Assembly (NCBI GenBank): GCA_965279735.1
Contig: OZ257260.1
Span: forward strand, 2,480,001-2,544,000
Origin: CAIUGU01 sp965279735
GTDB taxonomy: Bacteria > Pseudomonadota > Gammaproteobacteria > Steroidobacterales > Steroidobacteraceae
Direction of reading: 5' to 3'
Length of the DNA: 64,000 nt
Position 1 is the stretch's first letter, and the number at the start of each line of letters is the position of its first letter. Positions 62,538 to 64,000 of the stretch are shown one piece after another. Below the pieces are notes generated by a model. It made no database searches. It was not told the DNA's origin and worked only from the letters and a program-made list of their open reading frames with translations. The position numbers and the translations under genes were made by a program.

Positions 62538-63077
62538 ATGCGAAACGCTTCACTGGCCATTGCCATCAGTCTCATTGTCGTCGCCGTGGTCAGTGGCCAG
62601 CCCGCCATGGACCCCGGCCTGCGTTCGCAACTCAGACGCCTGTTTCCGGATGCTGCCAGTTTTTCGCCCAAAGAGGGTAATCCGGCCCATTTCAATGCCT
62701 ACGGCCCGGCGGTCGCGGGTGGCAAACCGGAGTTGCTGGGCCTCGCATGGTGGACCACCGATCTCGAACCCCTGGAGCGCGGCTTCGACGGGCCCATCAA
62801 GATGATCGTTGGAATGGATACGACCGGCGTCCTGAAGGGAGTGATCGTCACCGAGCATCGCGAGCCATACGGCGATTTCTCCGTGGATACGCCGGAATTC
62901 GCGGCGCAGTTCAAGGGCAAGAATATCCGCGATCCGTTCAAGGTCGGCACGGATATCGACGCCATCTCGCGTGCGACCATCAGCGTGACCAGTGCGAGTC
63001 GCGCCGTGCGCAACAGTTCGCGCCGCGTTGCGCGCGAGCTGCTGACGCCTCCTGCCAAACCGACTCCGGCTCAATGA
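62538..63077 (+). CDS. FMN-binding domain protein (NosR/RnfG-like N-terminal part)
   Basis: A 179-residue periplasmic protein. The signal segment (residues 5-20) is followed by an FMN-binding domain whose SRATISVTSASRAV carries the Ser/Thr to which FMN is covalently attached by ApbE in this family. Blocks GVLKGVIVTEHREPYGDF and FKGKNIRDPF precede it. ApbE is not in view. It overlaps the next gene by four bases. I chose the ATG at 62538; a frame from 62502 is possible. Confidence 0.8.
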   Translation: MRNASLAIAISLIVVAVVSGQPAMDPGLRSQLRRLFPDAASFSPKEGNPAHFNAYGPAVAGGKPELLGLAWWTTDLEPLERGFDGPIKMIVGMDTTGVLKGVIVTEHREPYGDFSVDTPEFAAQFKGKNIRDPFKVGTDIDAISRATISVTSASRAVRNSSRRVARELLTPPAKPTPAQ

Positions 63078-64000
63078 ACATCGTCCTCGCAGGATTCCTG
63101 CGACAGTTCGCGGCGCTGGCTTGCGCGCTGGTGTTCTCGCTGCTGCTCCTCGGCCCTGTCCACGCACAACCGCCTGCCGAAGGGGACACCTGGAATTTCG
63201 AGGAAGTCGAGGAAGCTGAACCGACGCTTCTTGAGCTCGCAAAGGAACAGGCCGTCGACATCGGCCTCTTCGCTGCGTTTGCAACGCTCGCCATGGTGAG
63301 CTTTCTGCGCAAGAGCGTGCCACTCAAGTACGTGACGCTGGTCGTCTCCGTTCTCTACATGGGCTTCTACAAAAGCCAGCTGATCTCCGTGGTCAATATC
63401 TTTGGCACGCTCACCGGCAACCTGCCGATCTTCTCGCACAGCATGGCGTGGTATGCCTTCGCCATCTTCACCGTGGCGACCACGGTTTTGTGGGGCCGCG
63501 TATATTGCGGAAGAATCTGCGCCTACGGTGCATTCACGCAGCTGATGGATGCCATCATCCCGGCGCGCTTCCGCTTCGATATTCCACCCGCCATCGAGCA
63601 GCGCGCGAGTTACATCAAGTACGGCATCCTGGCAGCCGCGGTGGCGTACTACCTGGTCACCCGACAGATCAGCTTCTACCGGTACATCGAACCGTTCTGG
63701 ATGTTCACCTTTGAAGCTTCGACGACGCTGTGGATCATGCTGGGCATCCTGCTGGTTGCCACCGTGTTCGTCCGCAACCTCTATTGCCGGTTTCTCTGCC
63801 CGCTCGGTGCAGCGCTCGGCCTGCTGTCGAATCTCACGGTGTTCAAGATCAAGCGCTGGTCGGAATGCAGCTCATGCAAGCTGTGCGAAAAGACCTGCGA
63901 ATGGGGCGCCATCCGCAAGCGGCAGATCATCAAGTCCGAATGCGTACGCTGCGACGACTGCGAGATTCTTTACGACAACAAGGCCAAGTGCCCGCACTGG
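63074..64000 (+). CDS. NosR/NapH-like polyferredoxin membrane protein, partial
   Basis: At least 309 residues; the C-terminus lies beyond the window. After a signal-like N-terminus there are about five transmembrane helices. The iron-sulfur motifs are GRVYCGRICAYGAFTQ near residue 145 and NLYCRFLCPLGAALG near residue 239, followed by a ferredoxin-like CSSCKLCEKTCEWGA and CVRCDDCEILY. This is the C-terminal half of NosR, here separate from the FMN-binding half encoded just upstream. It should pass electrons from the quinone pool to a periplasmic reductase. Confidence 0.85.
   Translation, partial: MNIVLAGFLRQFAALACALVFSLLLLGPVHAQPPAEGDTWNFEEVEEAEPTLLELAKEQAVDIGLFAAFATLAMVSFLRKSVPLKYVTLVVSVLYMGFYKSQLISVVNIFGTLTGNLPIFSHSMAWYAFAIFTVATTVLWGRVYCGRICAYGAFTQLMDAIIPARFRFDIPPAIEQRASYIKYGILAAAVAYYLVTRQISFYRYIEPFWMFTFEASTTLWIMLGILLVATVFVRNLYCRFLCPLGAALGLLSNLTVFKIKRWSECSSCKLCEKTCEWGAIRKRQIIKSECVRCDDCEILYDNKAKCPHW

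Noticed and set aside
1..64000. CRISPR arrays, rRNA, tRNA or an intact transposase
   Set aside because: None could be recognised by reading; spaced identical repeats, rRNA landmarks and transposase motifs were not seen. A tRNA could be missed without a covariance search.

Overview
The window looks like a chromosomal segment of a high-GC gammaproteobacterium. The gene set is typical of environmental Steroidobacterales/Nevskiales-type bacteria: a DUF6152 protein beside its usual lipoprotein neighbour, a DUF1552/DUF1592/ankyrin cluster, many secreted lipoprotein hydrolases, a TonB-dependent receptor and a MexF-type RND pump. The taxonomic placement is inferred from gene content and was not computed. 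No rRNA, tRNA, CRISPR array, prophage or intact insertion sequence was seen.

Layout. At 1-8.5 kb lie the end of a repeat-type protein, a type-II lumazine synthase gene behind a clear FMN riboswitch, secreted hydrolases (alpha/beta hydrolase, S41 peptidase, large lipase-like esterase), a GST, and a HupE/UreJ-type membrane protein convergent with the lipase. At 8.8-24.5 kb lie the DUF6152 pair, gamma-glutamyltransferase, a cytochrome c'-like lipoprotein, two exported metallo-beta-lactamase-fold proteins, a TonB protein, a class III nucleotidyl cyclase, the NfeD-SPFH pair, two tandem orphan solute-binding proteins, a 2OG-oxygenase-like/thioesterase pair and a CAP/cupin pair. At 25.4-27.3 kb is a small accessory island with an RHH-PIN toxin-antitoxin module, a truncated osmC gene, a repeated motif and a small membrane-protein gene. 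At 27.3-35 kb lie an MHS-family transporter, a composite choice-of-anchor/esterase-like protein, a diguanylate cyclase, a lytic transglycosylase and an LpxR-like protein.

At 35.2-43.4 kb is a five-gene operon: RND adaptor, pump, outer-membrane channel, sensor kinase and response regulator. At 44.2-48.8 kb is a cell-surface glycan locus (membrane protein, methyltransferase, GT2, GtrA, ChbG/HpnK deacetylase). At 48.8-59.2 kb lie a third metallo-hydrolase, a TonB-dependent receptor, a lipoprotein, and the ankyrin-DUF1592-DUF1552 operon with a Crp/Fnr regulator upstream. At 59.4-64 kb lie a DUF4398 protein and its OmpA-like partner, an NHL-repeat protein, and an FMN-binding protein translationally coupled to a NosR-like polyferredoxin that runs off the window end.

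Most products are exported: at least eleven genes carry a lipobox and many others a signal peptide. The general picture is an organism investing in envelope enzymes, efflux and electron transfer. The most striking points are the riboswitch-controlled ribH2, the split NosR-like pair, the domain insertion in the 988-residue exported protein, the small TA/osmC-remnant island, and the orphan duplicated solute-binding proteins.
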